A stretch of 64,000 nt of DNA from Synchiropus splendidus (GCF_027744825.2 NC_071345.1:8949501-9013500), one strand, 5' to 3'. Positions 45,991 to 59,405 are shown, numbered from the stretch's first letter. Numbers and translations are program-made. The notes: a model not told the origin generated them from the letters alone.

Positions 45991-48849
45991 AACTTGTATT
46001 GGACCTAACAGACCGAAAAGGCTCCGCGCTACTCACACCATTGCACCTGTTAACCTGTGACACATTCGATTTGGGAAAGACGTTGTGTGTTCACGCTCTG
46101 CTGGTTAGGAGCCTTTAACATGTACTATAACAGAGTCGGGGTACAGTACAGGGCGCTGCAGGGGGGTCGGGGGGGTGTGTGTGTGAAGGAGAATAGCTAC
46201 AGTGGGGTCTGATGTGGGAACCAGAGGCCCCTCCTGGCCTTCTTATTTCAGCTTGGTTGATCAGACGGGAGGCTGAGAGGGAGGAGAGGAGGCGGGGTAC
46301 TGTACCTGCGGGGAGCTGGTGTGTGTGTGTGTGCTTATGTAAAAGAGGGTTCCACTTTTGGTTCCAGCATAATCCAGCTACAATGGCTCTCCTCCTCAAA
46401 CTCGCTCACACATTACGCTGAGGTAATTACACAGCCAAACATTATGACCACTTGTCTGATGCTGTGCTGTTGCCCACTTTTGGCGCCAAAACTGCACGTC
46501 CCTGATAGGTCGAGCTGTCAAGGTGACCCCCAACACGCCGGCGCCTCTTTTGAAGGAACCCGAGTCTGGGATTTGGCATCACAACACTCAACAGGTGGTT
46601 AGGAGACAGACTGACTTTCACTGATGAAAAAGTAAACATGTATCTTTTTTTTTTCCTGCCTTTAAACACCAGAGCATTTGTTTCTATCATAATAATTCAT
46701 TGTTTGTGACTCCAACTGCTTCGTTGGCATTGACTATGCGCTTGTTTAATTTCCCTCCAGCTTCAAACAGAGACGTCACTGTTTTGAAATTCAATTAAAA
46801 CGTTTATTCTCTGCGCAAATATTTGATCTAGCTTCACGCAGAACGGGAAAAGGAATATATATATAAAACGCGCCCTTCAATATCTGGTGTGTGTTTTATC
46901 CCAAAATAAACAGTCAGTCCCTCACGTTTGTATTTCCACTGGTTCCACCATTTGTGAAAAGATGTGTGACGGCCCTGTGATACGCTTTAAAACGCCGGAT
47001 AAAAAAAAGAATAATTCAACATGCGATGGGAGGCTGGCGGAGAGCCACGCGTTTTGATTCATTGTGCGGCGGCATGTGTCATGTGCTCCTCGCTAGAGCG
47101 TAAAACACCGCGGTGATTGTCTGGAAATGGGAAACTCAAAATGTAAGTGGCCATTGAATCAGTCCAAAAGATTCAATAGCTTTCCCTCTGACAGCTCCCA
47201 GCATATTCCCGGCCGGATCGTCCTTTGATGATAGCGTTTCATGGGCGAACATTCGTTGTTGGTAAACACGCTGTCACACGGCTGATTGCCCTCCACCACG
47301 GGAGATTCTGCACGCGTGAATAACTTCGGTATCTGTCACCCCAAGTGGCAGAAAATTGAGCCCCGCTGCTGGAGATGTGGGTTTACAGCTGCGGGGAAAG
47401 TGATTCCCTGACAGGCGGTCACCTGCGGAGATAATCTTTATCACCACTGTAATTAATGAGGTCTTAATGACGCCTCCCGAAAAGAGCTGCGGGTCATTAG
47501 TCACAGGCCTTGACGCTCCTCACAGATGCTGATTCACTTTTCGCCCGGGCTTTGAATTTGGAACACCTGTTGCCAGAGAGGCAGAGCTTCAGTGGGTCTG
47601 TGCTGCTACGGCAGTGAGGCCATCATTCATGGCAAGGTTTAGTCTTTCAGGCCTTTTTTCAAAATCCAAGGTCAGTTGCTGACCCCATGTTGTCGGTAGG
47701 TGAGATGGTGTGTGACTGACGCGTTCTGGCGCCTCATACTGGCAATGTCCAACGCAGAGGTCAGCCTTCCTTCCATGTTGCATGGTGGTTCCAAGGCAAC
47801 CGTATCTCCTCCAGTGTGAAGAGTGGCGGGTTTGGAATGCACAGGGTCGTATTGTCTCTTCAGTTGTGATGCACCTTGGCTCTTAGAGGAGCTTGTGAAT
47901 AGCCGACCTGATCACATGACAAAATGAATATGTCACATGACATGAAATTTAATTTCAAGAGTGAAAACCTTTGAGGCGCCACCCCACGACTCAACCTTTA
48001 CTCCAAAACTCCTCTTGCCAATTGGACACCTTCGGAGTGAGTGGTGTGAGTGGCTCTCTGTATATATGTGGTATGTGTTGGACCAAGTCTAATCTCCCCC
48101 ACTGCTGAGGTAGGCACAGTTTTGGCTGAAATCGACCCCAATGGATTTGCTGTCCTTGGAAGAGATTAGATGGTCCTACGTGTGAGAGGAGGTCCTAAGA
48201 GAGGATGTTCTGAAATGGACCTGGGCTGGGAATATGGACCTCTCAGCTGGGTTTTCATCTGAGATGGTGTCCAGGTGTGTGGTTCCCAGAAGGCCTCTCG
48301 AAGCCTGTCAGCCAGCTGAGTCAAACTCAACGTCTGGGCAGGTCAATATACTTCAATATTCCAAATTCATTTGTGACCAATGATGCTGTTTCAAGCCTTT
48401 CCTTTCGGCACAATGTTTTATACCACCCTCAATGAAAAAAATGATGCTGGTGGCAATGGACGTGAAAGTGGAGTGTCATACCGAAGAGTCAGTCTTCAGG
48501 GCAGCTCACTGCAAGTCCTGGTTACATGAAGTATTAATGTAATATCTGATGAATTACCGGATTACCAAGCTGCTCAATGTGTCCGTATAAGGCACAATTT
48601 TTCATAAACTCTTGGCATAAAAAAAATGCCTCCTTTCAATGCGCCCTCCTCCGAGGAAAATCTCTGAATAAACTCTCGATCAGAAACCTCATATTTATTA
48701 GACATGACAGTCATATTTCTTTTGCTAATGAGACACTGGACACCACACACACACTCACGCACCAACATGGCCTGGAAGAGTGTTATGTCAAGTACCTCCC
48801 ATCATGCTTTGTTGCTGTGTAGTGAAGTGAGTGAAGCGAATGGCAATTC
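45991..48849. other. non-genic DNA
   Basis: No gene supported. There is a G-rich patch at 46160-46178 and a GT run at 46318-46332. Conserved-looking islands cannot be told apart from neutral DNA here. Confidence 0.4.
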
Positions 48850-49720
48850 TTCATTCTCGCTCGGCTCACACCCCAACTTTCATCCTCTTCTCCCTCCTTT
48901 CCTTCTCACCCCATCCTCCCCGGGCTCACTGTGGAGTCCCACTAATCCGTATTGAGGAAGCCCCCCTCTGACTTCCAAAAGTTTCCTCACGCTTTCCTTC
49001 CTTTGCACCTTCGCTGCCTCCCCCTTTCTTACCTCTGTAGTTCACTCCCCCCATTCAAGTCCCGAGCTCCGTATTTCCTCTATATTTCCCCAAAATTCTG
49101 ACTCCTGGCTTCTTTTATTCCCACCACATGAGAATCAGGGAGTGACTGACAGCTCGGCGCTGGACGGTTCCCTCCCTCCTTTTCTCTCCGTCGCACCCAC
49201 TCCGCATCGGCGTCCACTGTACCGATCAATCAATCTCCATTTCCAACATTCCATCCTCACCAGCATCCTATCGTGGAGCGGAGACAATGCCGGTTCCCAG
49301 TATAGAGCACCCCTCCCTGCTCCAAACCCACCCACCAACCTTCTCTTCAGCTTCCGAGCGGGCTTGGCCGGTTAATCTTCCTGAGGCGTTCAGTATCTTA
49401 CCGACCCCCCTTTATGCCAGCAGACAAAGAGAGGGCTCCCTAATTCTCCTTTTCTCTCCTTTACGTAGACCCCTTCCCCGCGCACCCCCCACCTACATTC
49501 TCCATCCATAGGGCCTCAGAACCAGCGGAAAGGCTTTGAAGGCCCCTAGCTTCTGCCTTCCATCCTTCTAGTACCCCCTTAGAAAAACTGCACTGCCAGG
49601 CTTGTCAGGGTGGCCCTCCCACCTCCTCTATTGTGGGGTCCCGTGTACATCGCTTTACATACCATACAACCCGAGGCCCCCGCCCCTTTTCTCCCCGCAC
49701 ACCAGGCTCATGAAAGATTG
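48850..49720 (+). other. pyrimidine-rich tract
   Basis: For about 850 bp the plus strand is strongly enriched in C and T, with near-pure stretches such as CTTCTCCCTCCTTTCCTTCT (48887-48906) and repeated CCTCC, CTTTCC and CACCC words. The frames at 49142-49375 and 49287-49511 are open mainly because of this composition. It is not a simple short-unit repeat. Possible roles (H-DNA, nucleosome exclusion, splice-related tract of an unseen transcript) are speculative. Confidence 0.6.
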
Positions 49721-51244
49721 ACCTGCAGCGGAATGTTTTTTATTTCCTTCCTCTTCTCATTGAGCGAGTGATTGGTGATGTGCTCCTATCAATGGCGCCA
49801 CTTGATAACAGCATGGCGGCCATTTTTAATCGGAGGTTAATTTATTGCGGACCGTAACATCGGCCAATGGACGGACTCGGCTGTTGTGTTGCTTTTTGTT
49901 CCTTGTTTTGTCGCGGAGTGTGGCTAACATTAATAGCGTGTACCTTTGGTCCCTCTTCACAGAGGCCTCCGGGGGCACTTAGCCATGCCTGAGAGAAAAG
50001 TCCCGGCATGAGAGGACACACACACACACACACACACACGTGAGCCGTGCTCTTTCACACACACCTATAAACATGTATTCAGCAGGAGAAGAGGCTCATT
50101 GAGACGACATTTACACATTCAAACGTGTTTAATTACACTCTTTAAGCAGTGAGAGGAAATTCCTGAAAAACAACAGAGCCTGGGTTTTTGAATTCTCCCA
50201 CCTGTAGATCACTTTTAATTGAATCCGCTCATTGTCTGCCACTAATCCCAGCAAGTCAGGGGTCACTGGTGCCTATCCACTCTTCGACCAAGAGGGAGGG
50301 GCCACTTTACTGAGGTCAACTTTGAGTCGCAATATTTTCAATTTACCTGAATAAAAATGAAGTTGTGTGGTGAATAGTGATTCATTGTAGAAGCACAATT
50401 TTGAAGCAGAAATAATTTTAAATTAATGTTATTTTTTTTCATGCGTCGTTGCTTCTGTGTCAGTGAGGACGGTCAGTGAAAGTCTCCCCAGGTTCATTCA
50501 GCGATACGAACCTGATACACCGCCGCAGTCTTTTGCATTTACAGCAAATCCAGTAATCTGACCTCGGACCGTGACTGACAAATCACCGCTTGTGTTTCAC
50601 AGTTATTAATATGGGCCAATGACTTCCTTTTCCACACACAAATTTCCAGTCAAATGTCGCTTAAAAACAGCCCTCTGTCGCACCTTTGGGATATTTATTG
50701 ACGTCTCTTCAAGTTCAGCTCTCTTCACATTCCATCATAGCGGTGATATGAGAGGGAGGGGTCGGCGTTGCGGGTGTGTGTGGGTGGATACCTGCCTGAA
50801 TGGCATGTGCACAGCTGGGAAAAGGATCCGACTTCAAACAGCAATATGAATCAGCGAGGTATCGCTAACGTCGCCCACTCAAAGGCAATAAAACACGGGG
50901 GGGTGTGTAAGTGTGTGACTCACAGGTCCAGTCCAGGAATGGACGTTGAGCACAAGAGAGCTTGTTCATTAACAAATTTATCTTGTTCCTCATTTTGCTA
51001 ACGTATGGAAGTGCCCCGGTGAAAACCAAAGCTAACCGCCATTGCGTAACTGGACAAGCGGTCCAAGCTAACCCTTCATGAAACGGTCTACAGCAGTGTC
51101 TCCCTCATTCCTGTGAAGGTCTTGTGAACTCCTCCAAAAGTCCAAAAACAAACAGGTCAATTGATTGCTATTTCTGCACTGTGATTCGCTGTATTCCCAG
51201 CCTCTTGCCCCAAGTAGCTGGGACAGTCTCTCACCCCATTAACG
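49721..51244. other. non-genic DNA
   Basis: An AC run lies at 50017-50039. GCAAGTCAGGGGTCACTGGTG at about 50250 resembles text common in fish repeats. No gene is seen. Confidence 0.4.
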
Positions 51245-51570
51245 CCCATTTATACTCAATGTTATCCAAATCCGGACAGAGCCTTCTGTCCATATCTTGC
51301 GTTCATTTTGTCTGAATTTCTGCAAGTTTACGCAAAGCTTACGGATACGGACCAAATGGAGCATCACTGGAAATCGTGGGGGCAGTGTTGCTGTTACTAC
51401 CTGTTACGTATGACGGACCCCAATTTCTCTCATTGTTCTCCATCCTCGCGATCCTGCAATGGTGACTCCGATTTCCTCTTTTGTGCTCAAGGTACTCGAG
51501 GTCCTCCACAGTTTCCATGTTGGTTTTGAAGATTGTAGGCTGCCCCCTCAAGTGGACATTTTTCGAACAT
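51245..51570 (+). repeat. unclassified dispersed repeat, copy C
   Basis: Aligns with copies A (3128-3520, minus) and B (15145-15531, plus): ATACTCAATGTTATCC, GCGTTCATTTTGTCTGAATT, CAAAGCTTACGGATACGGAC, GGAAATCGTGGGGGCAGTGT, TGCTGTTACTACC, TCCATGTTGGTTTTGAAG and TGCCCCCTCAAGTGGACATT. It is the most diverged of the three, and the CTCF-like core present in B is interrupted here (CCCCCTCAAGTGG instead of CCCCCTGGTGG). Confidence 0.7.
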
Positions 51571-52549
51571 AAGGTAGCAAAAATGCGCTTATAGGGAATT
51601 ATGGGAAGTCAGTGAAGAAATAGAATAATTCAAATGCTAACACTCTCCCTGATCTAGCTGTCAAATTATCGCCAACACTTGTGCGTTCATCAACCAAGCA
51701 ACTGCCATCCTGGCATTTGTGGAATTTGCACTGTCTTGCCTGGTTTACTGAGAATTCATGACATGTTATCTGATAAACTGAACTCTAAATTTACAGCACA
51801 ACTTTTCCTTTTTTTTTTTTTTAGCAGAAAGACATTCCTTTCTTTCTCCAGTATTTTCAGCTTCCATTCGTGTCACTTCACATTGTTATAGACCTTCCAG
51901 CGGCGTCTGTTTTTTTTTTTCTCTCAAAACAAATTCTTCAATCTGTAATGGTGATCGAATGAAAACAAATAGCGTGTCAGCGTTCACGCTCCGCAGCCGT
52001 CGTGCCACTTATGTAAGTCTACGTCGTCGTGAGCGCAGCCGAGGTATGTCAAGGGGATTTACAAAGATCGGGGTCCACGCTCCAAAACACAGACGGGGCC
52101 CCCAGTGGCATAAGACGAAAACGAGAGCAGGATATGAAGTCAGGATTTGAAAATACCACCATCATGAGTAATTTGGGCCTCAGGCTTTCATTGGCCCCAC
52201 ACAGGAGGTGTGTGGAGACTTCAGAGAAGGCGACTGGAATTATGTGGTTTTGTCTTCTGATTTATTCCAATGATTCCGTTATGAATCGTCTGCTGGGGGC
52301 TGCCATTTACAGTAAATGCTGGCAATTTACCCGAAGCCGCTGCGCTAACAAGACTCCTTTTGTTCTGGTCGGCGCTTATCGCCAGCTGGAGCGGTTCAGT
52401 GGCAGGTGACAGTGAAAGTGTTTTTATCTGGAAACTTCAGGACAGGCAGAGAGAATCTGTTTTATCAGCATGAAGATGTTTGATCAGGCGGTGTTTGATC
52501 AAGGTTGTCGTTGAATTTATTTACTGCTCCCTGGAATGCTGCAAACTTC
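51571..52549. other. non-genic DNA
   Basis: T runs lie at about 51811-51824 and 51910-51920. The 126-residue frame at 52029-52409 has no recognisable domain. No repeat was recognised. Confidence 0.4.
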
Positions 52550-52640
52550 CTGCAGTGCTCAATTGGGATGTTCTCCGGTTTCCTCCCACAGTCTTGAATG
52601 ACCTGTGATGCCTTATGAGTTGGACCTTGCTTCGCATGGT
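52550..52640 (-). repeat. dispersed fish repeat fragment
   Basis: GGGATGTTCTCCGGTTTCCT followed by CCCACAGTCTTGAATGAC is a piece of the same phrase family as 16779 and 24623, in which 'ttctccgggtactccggtttcctcccacagtcc' is typical. Its ends are undefined. Confidence 0.55.
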
Positions 52641-55600
52641 TATTGTTATTGTTATTGCTGTTCCAAATTCATTCATTTCTATTACTTAAATGGGCCAATC
52701 CTGGGGCGCCACTAGGGGTCAAATTCAGGCTGTGATTTCCATCTTATCTACAGAGTCACTCAGGTAAATTATCTCTAAAAGTGGGCGCAAATCCACTTTT
52801 TTTTTTTTTACAGCTTGTCCTTATCAAGTCATAAAGCGGCGGAATTCCTTACATGGTATATCCTCCTTTCATTTTTCTTGCAATATCTGACTGGACGAAG
52901 GCCTCCGTTCTCATAACTTTTTGCTAACAAAATCAACTTGACAGATGACACCAGGAAATTCCACGCCAGGTCACCTCAGTATGAGGAGCCAACTCTTCTT
53001 CTTGCCTCTACCTAACCTCTTGGTCAGACACATCCCCGAATGCTTTGCTTGTCACATTTGTTCTTCTCAAAGAAGTGACCAGGAAGTATCGACATTGTTG
53101 GAATAAAGAAAGCTGCATTCACTAAATACACAGATGGCTTTCATTCCATGTGTTTATTCTTGTGTTAGTTCCCATTAGCTTTTAACTTAAACATGAAAAC
53201 AAGGTCAAAATGACCAGAGCGTCCATCACACCTGTTTATTTAAACTCTCCTCCAGATCATTCACCAGTTTGAGCCTTGTTCAGATGAAGTGGTGAATCCA
53301 ATGTGAAGATCATCAGATCACTACCAGCTACACCAGGCGCTTCCAAGATGGAAATCGAGGAGAGATGCTCTCCGTATATCCACCACAGTGCAGAGGGCTG
53401 TTGGCGCTCACACAGTGTGACTCCACAGACCTCATTATTTGTTGTTCATTCATTACATTAGCTCCAAGTCATTTGGTCGCACATGAAGCAGGAAGATCTC
53501 AGATCTAATGTGACCTTAATAATAAAAGTTGTGAGTCAGCAGCAGCGGCGCTGAGGCCACGCTCACATGACTCTTAATGAAAGATAAACAAGCTTTCATG
53601 AGACTGAATTGGATCTCACAACCTTGATCTGGTTTTTAAAGTTGGTGTAATGTGTCTCCAAATGACTCATTGAATCTAGTCATGTAATTACCTGCCAATG
53701 ACGGCGGACGCTGCTGCGGCAGTCAGACAACCGACTGAACTCATTTCTGTACAGTCGGAGCGCCGCGCAGCGGAGACCTGTTTTCAATTTCCGAAAACTT
53801 CGACGGCTCCGCCAAGCACCATCCTACACAGCAGTAATAACCGTGGATGTCAGGCCGCATTTTCCATATCCCTCCAGCATGAAAATGATCTTTTTCCCTC
53901 GGCCTCCGGGCGGCAAGCGCCATTAATGAAACACTTATTGTAATTTGTGCGTAGCTCCGTTCTCTGATTTCACTGTTCCTATTCATATTTCTCTGCCATT
54001 CGTTACAGCCTGACGCATATCGGAGGGTGGTAAAACGCGATTTTAGGGCTAATATAAACCTGTTATGTACATAAAGTCCCCAGCAAAGGGCTTTGAAAGG
54101 GAATATTCCAGGCTTTGAGGATGATAAAGAGCGATGGAAGGAGCTGTATGGAGGAGCGCGCATGCTTTTCCCATATCAATCAAGGCCTGTGGATGGCGAG
54201 GCTAGTTAGCGGCTCCTGATTGTTTCGAGGCCCTTGGCTGGGGTCTCAGTGTGTCCCTGAAGCTTGTCCCTTTTGCTCGGCCCAGTGGGGGGCGAGGTGG
54301 CGCCTCCGCAGAACCCAATCCAGCCCACGTTCATGCGTCCATTCGGATCCATCATTGCAGGGCGGAGTGGCGGGGCAAGGGCCAGCCTTTGTCCAGCGCC
54401 ACATTCTTCGGCCCATTGTACGTGGACCACAACCATTTAGGGATTTTAAAGGCTCGTTTGCACAATTCCTTTTGTCAGCGACCCTCAGCACTAAAAAGCA
54501 GCAGAGGGGCATCGGGGGGAAGAGGCCAGTGCTTTCTGAGAGTGAAGGGCCAAAAAACAGATTCGAAACGAAATGAGAGCAGAGGAAGTGGGATAAAAGA
54601 GTGGAGGCTAAATTGGCCTTGTGTGTTCTTGACATCAAACATATGTGGCCGGACCCTTGATGTGAAAGCTGCAGGTGTTTCTATAATCTCTTCTGAACGT
54701 TCCATAATAAAGTGCGTTATTCATCGAAACAGAAATTGTCGAGACTCAAAGTTTCACTGTCAGGGTCAGCCAGATCGGCCCTGACATGACATGTTGTTGT
54801 TGACAAATACAGTTGAGCTTGCTTTGTTTGGTTTTCGTGATACATTTCCCCGTGTATTGTTTCTTTCTCATGCTCTTTCTTTTGCTTATGTCTTATAATA
54901 CGCCTCTTTTTTTTGCATGTTTGTTTGGTTTATCGGTTGGTTGTTTTGAAGCCTGGAAAGTTGGCTGGTTTTGTTAGTACGACAGGTTTGTTGACGAATG
55001 GAATGTTTGGTTTATTCTATTGGTGGAACAGTTGCTCCGTTGGTTGGATGGTAGCTTATCTGGTTGGATCATTGTTTGGAAGGTTGGGAATTGAATGGGC
55101 TGCAATGGAGGCTGTTAGGGTTCCACCGATTCTGCATCGATGCCATTCCAGGGCATGAACGATTATGATTATTCATTTGTTTACATTGCCCTCAGCAGGC
55201 TTCAACTTCCTGCTCCATGGGCAGCGGCGTGTACTGAACTTGTTCGACAGCTTTACGAGCTTTGCAAGGGAACATATTGCTGACGTAAACAATAAAAATG
55301 GTGGAGGAAGGAGCGGCTGATAAAAATCCTCCCACTGTGCTGAAGGAGGGCACCTGGGGTCATTTCATCATATGTTAAGAGATGCTAACACCAGCAACTG
55401 CTACTTGTACAGTGGAACCAGCCTAAACAACGATAGTTCTTGTATTATTATCATTATTATTAAGAATGACTGAGTCTGTGCGCTGGCAAAAAGGAAAACC
55501 TTGACTCAAATCTCAGTAAAGATGCACAGTCCGAGTTGCAACATTGATATTGTAATTTGTCTGGCAGTATGTTATTTTAACAGTCTCAATTTAAATGAAG

Positions 55601-55769
55601 ATATTTGCAAAAAAAAATGGGTGGAAATGCAGTTCTTGCGGATGTTTCATATCTGATATCAGCCCAAATATTTTGGGACCATTTCACCCAGCCCTGGTTT
55701 GTAGGTTGATGGGATCATTGGTTTGTCGATTCAATTGGTGGCGACTTTTTTAAAAGTTATAAAGTAGAT
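52641..55769. other. non-genic DNA
   Basis: No gene supported. The 177-residue frame at 54251-54784 overlaps a 130-residue frame on the opposite strand and has no domain signature. Bases 54915-55095 form a G/T-rich stretch with degenerate GGTTGG words, probably a decayed simple repeat. TTA repeats occur near 55445-55462. Confidence 0.4.
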
Positions 55770-55900
55770 TGATAGTGCAATCTCTGCTGTGGAGTCTGGC
55801 AGCAGCAGGAAGGAAGGACCTGTGACGCCTCTCCTTCACACACTTGGCTGGATCGTCCTCTCGCTGTGTGTGTCGCAGTGGGCGGGTCTAATCCTTTCAA
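55770..55900. mobile_element. possible LINE 3' region fragment
   Basis: GGCAGCAGCAGGAAGGAAGG followed by ACCTGTGACGCCTCTCCTTC resembles the 'gacagcagcaggcaggaaggacctgcggtgtctctccttc' text of fish LINE 3' regions. It is short and diverged, and no protein remnant was identified. Confidence 0.4.
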
Positions 55901-58900
55901 TCTCACGGTAGAGTTGCACACCCCCTAAATAATATTTACAAAGTGAAAACACAATTTGCATTACCAACCTTCTGTGAAATCAATGTTGCAATTGAAGACC
56001 CTGCACTGACAGACAACTTCAATAACCCCATTGAGGAGAAATGAGGCTTAGGGTTTAATAAAAAAAAAAAGTTTCAGGTTGACATTTTATGGAAAAGAAT
56101 CATCGGTGCATATTTCATATTTCACATTAAGTTTGCGAGGAGAAAATAAGCAAGGGGACAAGAATTGAGAAGCAACCGGTAGGTGTCGCTAGATTTCAGC
56201 GCATGAGATGTCGGAGCATGTGAAAGTTTCAGATGCTTTTTCTCAACCCACTGGCTGTTTTTCAAGGCTTGTGTCGTAATGGGTCGTCGGGAGAGCGTCG
56301 CAGACACCTTGCCTTTTCTCATCCAGTAAAACAAAGGCAAACCAAAACAAGATATCGCCGACAGCTTCCAGCAGCCCATAAGAAAACAGCGTCTTATCAA
56401 AGCGGAATATTTTCCCTGGTCCCTGCATTCCTCTTGACGGGCTGAGCCGCGAGGGTCCTTGGGCAGAGGCCTTGTTTTGGCTGTGATAACTGTTAAGCGA
56501 ACACCGACTCTCCTTCACCCTTGAGGATCAGAGAGTCGAGATGCTTGGGCATAACTGTCCTCACTAGAGAAATGGGTTAAATGTTCCAGCTGAATTCTGG
56601 ATGGGGAAGAGAAACTTTGCCAAAAGGATTAGCTCCTTTTCTGCAAGTGCTTTAGGAAGTTATTTAGCAAAGCAAATCTAAGTCTTCCTAAAGTTAAATC
56701 AAGTTTCTTATGCAAATGTGATGAGTGTTTTGTTTTCTTGCGGAGACTTTGTGTTTATATGCGCTCTGCTGTCTAGTGCAATAGCCGGCCACAGGGGGTC
56801 GATAGCAACAGGCTAATCTGATGCTATAGAAGACACTTAAAGACTCTCTTTTAAAGCACATTGTTATCATCCTGATTGGGTTTAGCACTCGACCAGAAAC
56901 CAACGCATTCCTTGCCATTGTGCTTCATTCAGGAGAAAAGCTGGGGAGAAACAAAAGAGTCGGAGGATCTCAATCTGGCCCCATTGTTGCTCATACAGTG
57001 ACCGGCCGAGTCCGTTATGTTCCCAAGTTTTATTGACTTAACACTTGACTGCGAGGAATCTTGGGAATCAGTTTCTTCTCATTCAAGAGGCTTTTTTTTA
57101 AAAAAAAAAGATTGAGTTTCTGGATTCTGATCCTCTTCAGGCAGAGGACAATGAGGGAGGGTCATGACATCTGGCTGAAGAGGTCAGGATCGAGATGACG
57201 CGCAACACGGTGATGAACCCGCAGGAAAAACAAAGGGTTGCTATGGAAAACACAAGTGGCATTTGAGTAAAGACTTTAAAAGGTTTCACCAGAAACCGCC
57301 GCCGGTGGAAGTGTCTTTGATTATTTAAGGTGTTTACATGTCCAGGCAAATGAAAGTGGATTTTTACATAATCCCTGTTTGCATACATCTTGTTCTCTGA
57401 TGTCTCAATGTTCTTTGAGCCCATTTTGCCGAGTCGGTAAATATGTCTTGGGCCCTTTACCTGCACGGGCGTGTTCCTCGTTGAGAGTCAAAGGCTGGTA
57501 TGTGGAGGCTCAAAGAAGATTCCTGCGACCTGTTGACGGAGTCCCTCTTTGAATCAACTGGATTGAGACGTGCCCAAAAACCAGAGGTCAAGTGTGTCAG
57601 GATGCGAGTCATGTGCGGGAGGCCACAGGGACGAGTGCTGGCACCTCTGACGGTTTTGCCCGCCGGCTTCTGTCAAAGCCTCTTCTCAGCTGTTCCTTTA
57701 CTTTCCCTGTTTTTTATTATTGCATAGATCTGTTCTCTTCAGCCCACAGGAAGTCATTCACTTCCTAATTATCTGCACATCAAACAGGGGTCGCTAGGGA
57801 GACGCAGACCATAAATCCCCCCCCCACCCACACCCTTTCCCATCCACATGCTGCGGTGCGATCGCGCTGCAACAGCTGCCTCTAATTGGGGATGTAGGTT
57901 CAAACTGCAAACATATGACCCCCTCCGTCCCCCCACCCCCGTTCAGGACGACACCGTCTGGACCCGGCCAAGGCCACAACACACAGACCAGACTACCAGC
58001 ATCCACCGGGGTGAGGTTTTGGGCTGGGTTTCTGAAGTGGTCCGGAGTGGCCCACTCCCACCGCAAAAGGCCCCCTCGGTCAACAGAAGCTGAGCGGGAC
58101 TGACAAAGAAAAATAAAGGAGTCGGTCGGGCTGGAGTGGCGGGCTGTGATAACAACATGTTTGTGGTTCAGTCTCCCGCTGAAGACTGATGACTCTTCAG
58201 ATCCAGCTGAGCCAGATGTCGGGTGCAGCACCGACAGTTCATTCTCGGCATCAGAAGTCCAACACTCTTTTTTTCAAGTGTGATGACTGGCATCACTTGT
58301 CTTTTCGCAGTGTCGCGCACCACCAAGGCTGCATTCCAAGGACGTCACCACATAGACAGCTGTTCCATTTCACAAGGCGGCTTATGGCGGGGCTATTCCA
58401 TTACCAAGTCGGCTGAGGCAGGTTTTTCAAGTCAGCACTCTGGGCTTCCTGCTGGAAGAACACATGGCGCCCTGGAATCACCAGTTGACCACATGCCAAA
58501 ACTCTCCCACTTAGTGTCTCACTATCCAGACTCATTGTTACGTCATCGCCTCGTGTTACAGCCAGTGACTTTGGCCAGTTTGGAATGTAAAATCTTTCTT
58601 CTTTGGGGCTACGTTCTTGTTTCAAGTACTTTCCAGGCTTTTAAAAATAATTCCTTGCACGCGTCTATGTCGATCGAAAACATTGCGTTCACGCCAACCT
58701 GTGCGTATCATGCCACGAAATGGGAATGTGAAGAGACTTTTTAGCTTCTGTGCATGTGACGTAGCATTAGCATAATGGTAAGAGAACATTCCCAGGGGAA
58801 AAACATGTCTGAAGAATTACAATTACATTACAAAATAAATACTTGGAATAGTTGATATGGTCCAGGCTTAATGAGTTACAGCAAGATCATTTTGTTTGTT

Positions 58901-59055
58901 GACTTGTTTTGAATTACTGTTTTTGAAGACATCAGTGTTTGTCATGATAATTTGTTTATTACATGTAATTATTGAAAAAAAAAGAGGACTGCTCCGGACT
59001 TCACAAGTTTGCAGGTATTCAGCCGATGGGAGTTTGTTATGAATTGATTTTCAAT
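55901..59055. other. non-genic DNA
   Basis: A C run lies at 57816-57826. The 173-residue frame at 58223-58744 and the 145-residue minus-strand frame at 57794-58231 have no recognisable family signature and are not accepted as genes. Confidence 0.4.
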
Positions 59056-59405
59056 TTACTGTAAATTCTGGACTATAAGCCGCTACTTGTTTCCCGGCAG
59101 CTGATACAATGACGCATTGGATTTTTACAGGCTAAAGAGCGTCATGCTGCCAAAATACTGAGCCTCCAATGAAATCACAGGCGTTTTATTGACCTCAAAG
59201 CGCTAAAATGTGGTGTTTTTGCTTGTGCGTTCACATTTCCTGGAGGACTAGAGACGAGTGGCAGCACAGCTACGGTGCACACAGCACCACTGCATCCTTG
59301 GCTTATAGACCGGTGCGGCTTATGTATGAACAACATCTATTTTCCTTCTTAAATTTAGTGGGTGTGAGTAATATGACTCCCTATGGTCCGGAAATTATGA
59401 TAAAT
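59056..59405 (+). mobile_element. TIR element, GGACTATAAGCC family, copy 3
   Basis: This copy has the best left end: TTACTGTAAATTCTGGACTA followed by TAAGCCGCTACTTGTTTCCC. It continues through ATTTTTACAGGCTAAAG and GTCATGCTGCCAAAATACTG, shared with copy 1, and ends with TTAAATTTAGTGGGTGTGAG and CCCTATGGTCCGGAAATTAT. An internal stretch of roughly 220 bp present in copies 1 and 2 is deleted. The 66-residue frame inside it is a shadow of the repeat. Confidence 0.8.

Noticed and set aside
54251..54784. 177-codon frame on the plus strand
   Set aside because: A 130-codon frame lies on the opposite strand over the same DNA; there is no family signature and no clear splice or promoter context.
58223..58744. 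173-codon frame on the plus strand
   Set aside because: The translation is unrecognisable and low in any motif; frames of this length occur by chance in 64 kb.
58768..58800. GCATTAGCATAATGGTAAGAG resembling a tRNA start
   Set aside because: No acceptor, T arm or B box follows.
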